Positions 63,815-64,000 of a stretch of 64,000 bases of DNA are shown here, piece after piece. The notes under the pieces were generated by a model that searched no databases, had not been told where the DNA came from, and saw only the letters and a list, made by a program, of their open reading frames with translations. A program made the translations under genes and the position numbers. Numbering within the stretch: position 1 is the stretch's first letter; the number at the start of each line of letters is the position of its first letter. Source of the DNA: JAEUJZ01 sp964460115 (lineage in GTDB: Bacteria > Myxococcota_A > Polyangia > Palsa-1104 > JAEUJZ01). The stretch covers positions 18,996 to 82,995 of the forward strand of contig CAYWPR010000019.1 of assembly GCA_964460115.1 (NCBI GenBank), read 5' to 3'.

Positions 63815-63961
63815 TTAGGATAGTACGAGTCTCTTCGCCAAACTAGCGATTTTTGGGTTGCCCACCCTTCCATAGAAGATCCAGAGCTTTAGCGCTGCAA
63901 TAGGAAAGGCCGAGGTCGAAGCGGAATCTGTCAAGAACTCTGCAACCCCTAAGAGATCCCC
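63815..63961 (-). other. Possible C-terminal end of an upstream gene
   Basis: A 48-codon stretch on the minus strand ends in TAA just before the ribosome site of the next gene and reads like real protein (GVAEFLTDSASTSAFPIAAL, then KLWIFYGRVGNPKI). It has no start codon in frame: TGA/TAA lie upstream at about 63962-63970. It may be the end of a frameshifted gene that continues beyond the window. Weak support. Confidence 0.3.
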
Positions 63962-64000
63962 TCATTATGTCGACGGAGCCGGGGATCAGACGATCGCGAA

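Overview
The window looks like chromosomal DNA of a GC-rich deltaproteobacterial-type organism, most likely a member of the Myxococcota. The evidence is the density of serine/threonine-kinase-like genes, two response regulators fused to DUF4388 (PATAN) domains, many lipoproteins and Pro/Ala-rich membrane proteins, a 7TM-DISM adenylate cyclase, a DKNYY protein and an alpha-2-macroglobulin remnant. I cannot place it to genus from sequence alone.

Layout. 1-6.3 kb: a MerR/TipA-type regulator cut by the window edge with a textbook 19-bp-spacer promoter, a TPR protein, and a large fusion of an ATPase-like domain to a kinase-like domain in which key catalytic residues of both are missing. 6.5-18 kb: a translationally coupled sulfatase-fold lipoprotein and GH13 amylase lipoprotein, a receiver-DUF4388 protein, a DUF429 protein, a GMC/cholesterol-oxidase-like flavoenzyme and RecQ. 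18.1-19.9 kb: an AT-richer island with a LysR regulator, a divergent small peptide gene broken (or frameshifted) at an A8 tract, and a GRDP-like protein. 19.9-34.4 kb: GH5 hydrolase, ornithine aminotransferase, adenosine deaminase, an intact Ser/Thr kinase, tRNA-Cys, a coiled-coil membrane protein, a BamA/TamA-type outer-membrane protein, ThiE and Lon with a strong terminator. 34.5-51.1 kb: an FKBP, small secreted proteins, tRNA-Leu with a good promoter, a secreted metzincin-motif protein, a DUF2383 ferritin-like protein behind a Shine-Dalgarno-hiding hairpin, an MpaB-like oxygenase, creatininase, PrmA, AlgH, an RlmL-type methyltransferase and a second receiver-DUF4388 protein.

51.1-58 kb is a decayed accessory zone: kinase/ATPase relics, a scrambled IS3 remnant, an IS110 remnant, a truncated alpha-2-macroglobulin gene and gene-poor DNA, with GST and acetate kinase still intact. 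58-64 kb holds small secreted proteins, a membrane adenylate cyclase with an AT-rich core, a CAP-domain lipoprotein, a DKNYY protein and a lower-GC hypothetical gene.

Two families of dispersed structured repeats cross these regions: a tandem-hairpin element (three copies, each just upstream of a minus-strand gene) and a long palindromic element (two copies) whose stems differ in sequence but remain complementary. These, the A8 peptide locus and the double pseudoenzyme are the observations most worth following. I found no CRISPR array, prophage or recognisable complete defence system.
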